NCBI GenBank assembly: GCA_009777165.1
Contig: WRML01000059.1
Location: 1-9,446, forward strand
From: Kiritimatiellota bacterium
Lineage (GTDB): Bacteria > Verrucomicrobiota > Kiritimatiellia > RFP12 > UBA1067
Reading direction: 5' to 3'
Length of the DNA: 9,446 nt
Below are positions 8,090 through 9,446 of this stretch, in pieces (the first letter of the stretch is position 1; each line of letters starts with the position of its first letter). The notes under the pieces were generated by a model. The model was given only the letters and a program-made list of their open reading frames with translations, was not told the origin of the DNA and ran no database searches. Both the position numbers and the translations under genes were made by a program.

Positions 8090-8126
8090 ATTGTGCATTA
8101 TGTTTACTGGAGTAAATCTCGAATTG

Positions 8127-9281
8127 ATGGACGACCTGAAGATCCGCTGGTCGCGTTTGCAGAAACGGATACAGGGGGCGGGGGCGGATGCGCTGGTCGT
8201 GGCGTCGAATGTGAATCTGTTCTATGTGTCGGGCAGGGTCTTCATGGGTCATGTCTACATCCCGGCCGAGGGGGCCCCCCGCTTCTTCGTGCGCCGCCCG
8301 TGCGGGCTGGAGGGGGAGGGGGTCTTCGAGGTGCGCAAGGTGGAGCAGATCCCCGACATCCTCCGCGATATCGGGGCCCCCCTGCCGGAGCGCGTGATGG
8401 TCGAGGATGATGACCTGACGCACAGCGAGTGGGTGCGGTTGGCGGCGGTGTTTCCCGGCAAGGTCGTGGGGGGGGGGTCGGCGGCGTTGCGGCAGTGCCG
8501 CGCGGCGAAGACCCCCTACGAGGTGCGCGTGATGAAGCTGACGGGGGCCCGTCAGGCGGAGGTCATCCCGCATTACGCGGCGGTGTATGAGCCGGGCATG
8601 ACGGATCAGCAGTGGTCGGTCGAGATGTTCCGCGTGATGCTCAAGGCGGGGGGGCTGGGGCATTTCCGCATCGCGGGGCAAACCATGGAGGGGTTCATGG
8701 GGACGATCCTCGCGGGAGACAACGGGGGGGCCGTGTCGCCGTATGATTTCGCGCTGGGGGGGGCCGGGCTGCACCCGTCGCTCCCGGTGGGGCAGTGCGG
8801 GGCCCCCCTCCGCGAGGGGATGTCCGTGATGGTGGACATCCCGGGCGTCTTCTACGGCTACATCACGGACTGCTCGCGCATCTTCGGGGTGGGGAGGCTC
8901 GCGCAGAAGGCTTACGACGCGCACCAAGTTTCCGTGGACATCCGCGCAGCGATCATGGAGGCGGGGCGGCCCGGGGTGCGCTGCGAGGACCTCTACCAGC
9001 TCGCGCTGAACATGGCGGGGGGGGCCGGGCTTGCGGACTGCTTCATGGGGGGGGCCCAGAAAGCGAAGTTCGTGGGGCACGGGACGGGCATCGTCATCAA
9101 CGAGCTGCCCGTGCTGGGGGCCCGCTCGAAGGATGTGCTGGAGGAGGGCATGACCATCGCGCTGGAGCCGAAGTTCGTAATCGCCGGAACAGGCGCGGTC
9201 GGCGTGGAGGACACCCTGCTCGTCACCCCCAACGGTATGGAGAACCTGACGCCATGCAACCCCGAAATCATCACGCTGTGA
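8127..9281 (+). CDS. M24 family metallopeptidase (Xaa-Pro aminopeptidase/prolidase-like)
   Basis: From the ATG at 8127 this is a 384-aa cytosolic protein. Residues 1-125 look like a creatinase N-terminal domain (DALVVASNVNLFYVSG). The pita-bread catalytic domain follows. All five metal ligands expected for M24 are visible: D237 (VDIPG), D248 (TDCSR), H318 (GHGTG), E347 (ALEPKF) and E361 (VEDT). The 11- and 29-residue spacings between the first two and between His and the next Glu match E. coli PepP. The second conserved His (PepP His361) is replaced by N325 in VINELP. Starts at 8073 and 8100 are possible but lack a Shine-Dalgarno and conflict with the promoter; GGAG at 8108-8111 is far from 8127, so the start is not certain. 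I count 37 GGG among 50 Gly codons. Substrate is unknown: a proline peptide is likeliest, but M24 also includes creatinase-like hydrolases. No signal peptide is visible. Confidence 0.9.
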   Translation: MDDLKIRWSRLQKRIQGAGADALVVASNVNLFYVSGRVFMGHVYIPAEGAPRFFVRRPCGLEGEGVFEVRKVEQIPDILRDIGAPLPERVMVEDDDLTHSEWVRLAAVFPGKVVGGGSAALRQCRAAKTPYEVRVMKLTGARQAEVIPHYAAVYEPGMTDQQWSVEMFRVMLKAGGLGHFRIAGQTMEGFMGTILAGDNGGAVSPYDFALGGAGLHPSLPVGQCGAPLREGMSVMVDIPGVFYGYITDCSRIFGVGRLAQKAYDAHQVSVDIRAAIMEAGRPGVRCEDLYQLALNMAGGAGLADCFMGGAQKAKFVGHGTGIVINELPVLGARSKDVLEEGMTIALEPKFVIAGTGAVGVEDTLLVTPNGMENLTPCNPEIITL

Positions 9282-9285
9282 ACAG

Positions 9286-9303
9286 CCCCCTTTTGAAAGG
9301 GGG
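9286..9303 (+). terminator. Hairpin just after the peptidase stop
   Basis: CCCCCTTTTGAAAGGGGG can fold into a stem of seven to eight base pairs with a tiny loop, four nt after the TGA. No T run follows, so it is not a classical intrinsic terminator. It may be the first arm of a palindromic intergenic repeat. Confidence 0.4.
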
Positions 9304-9446
9304 GGCCCCCGTATCCGGAGGGGGGGGGGGGGGAAACCCCACCTCCCCCCAACACCACCCGGGGGAGGCCCCTTGGGCCGGGGGGCCCGGGGGGCGGGGG
9401 GCACCCCCCCCCGGTCAAGGGGGGGGTTTCCCCCCCCCCCCCCCCC
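9301..9446. repeat. G/C homopolymer-rich terminal segment
   Basis: After GGGGGCCCCC and GTATCCGGA, the sequence turns into long G and C runs: 14 G at 9320-9333, about 9 C near 9404-9412, 8 G near 9419-9426 and 16 or more C at the end. A G-run/AAA/CCCC block (9320-9340) has its inverse, GGGG/TTT/C-run, at 9423-9446. No coding potential is visible. It is either a palindromic repeat or low-quality assembly at a contig end. Confidence 0.6.

Noticed and set aside
6484..8115. Plus-strand open frame of 543 codons opposite the epimerase
   Set aside because: It is antisense to a gene with intact catalytic motifs, and its translation is Pro/Arg/Val-rich without a domain.
8088..9404. Minus-strand open frame of 438 codons opposite the peptidase
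   Set aside because: It starts inside the low-complexity terminal G/C runs, its product is Pro/His/Arg-rich, and the plus strand encodes a complete M24 enzyme.
9301..9446. Telomere-like or G-quadruplex terminal structure
   Set aside because: The runs have no regular repeat unit, and a contig-end sequencing artefact explains them more simply.

Overview
The window reads as Gram-negative bacterial DNA, GC-rich and densely coding. It carries four genes on the minus strand and one on the plus strand. The organism cannot be fixed from this sequence. A secreted alpha-2-macroglobulin, a lipobox mutarotase, clear Shine-Dalgarno sites and TTGACA-type promoter elements suit a member of the PVC group (for example Kiritimatiellota or Verrucomicrobiota). 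The FucP subtype is, from memory, also common in Bacteroidota. This placement is inference. No rRNA, tRNA, CRISPR array or transposase was seen.

Layout from right to left along the minus strand: a lipoprotein-type aldose 1-epimerase (6721-7908), a FucP-family sugar/H+ symporter (5205-6626), dTDP-glucose 4,6-dehydratase (4112-5182), then the N-terminal 1337 codons of a very large alpha-2-macroglobulin family protein (1-4012, running off the left edge). The gaps are 94, 22 and 99 nt, so the first three genes could form one transcript. A weak promoter candidate precedes the macroglobulin gene. On the plus strand, an M24 (Xaa-Pro type) metallopeptidase (8127-9281) is divergent from the epimerase across a 218 bp intergenic region that holds a plausible promoter in each direction.

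A possible working story is sugar handling feeding the envelope. A surface mutarotase equilibrates sugar anomers, the symporter imports the sugar, and RfbB converts dTDP-glucose toward deoxysugars for surface glycans. The macroglobulin would act as a periplasmic protease trap. Only the individual enzyme families are well supported; the link between them is inferred from gene order.

The most unusual property is the sequence texture. In-frame G or C runs of 7-10 bases are frequent, especially in the epimerase and peptidase genes, where Gly is mostly GGG. The neighbouring permease uses mostly GGC. The last ~150 bases, after the peptidase stop, collapse into G/C homopolymers with inverted copies of a G-run/AAA/CCCC motif. 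This looks more like a damaged palindromic intergenic repeat or an assembly artefact at a contig end than biology. I found no convincing new multi-gene system.
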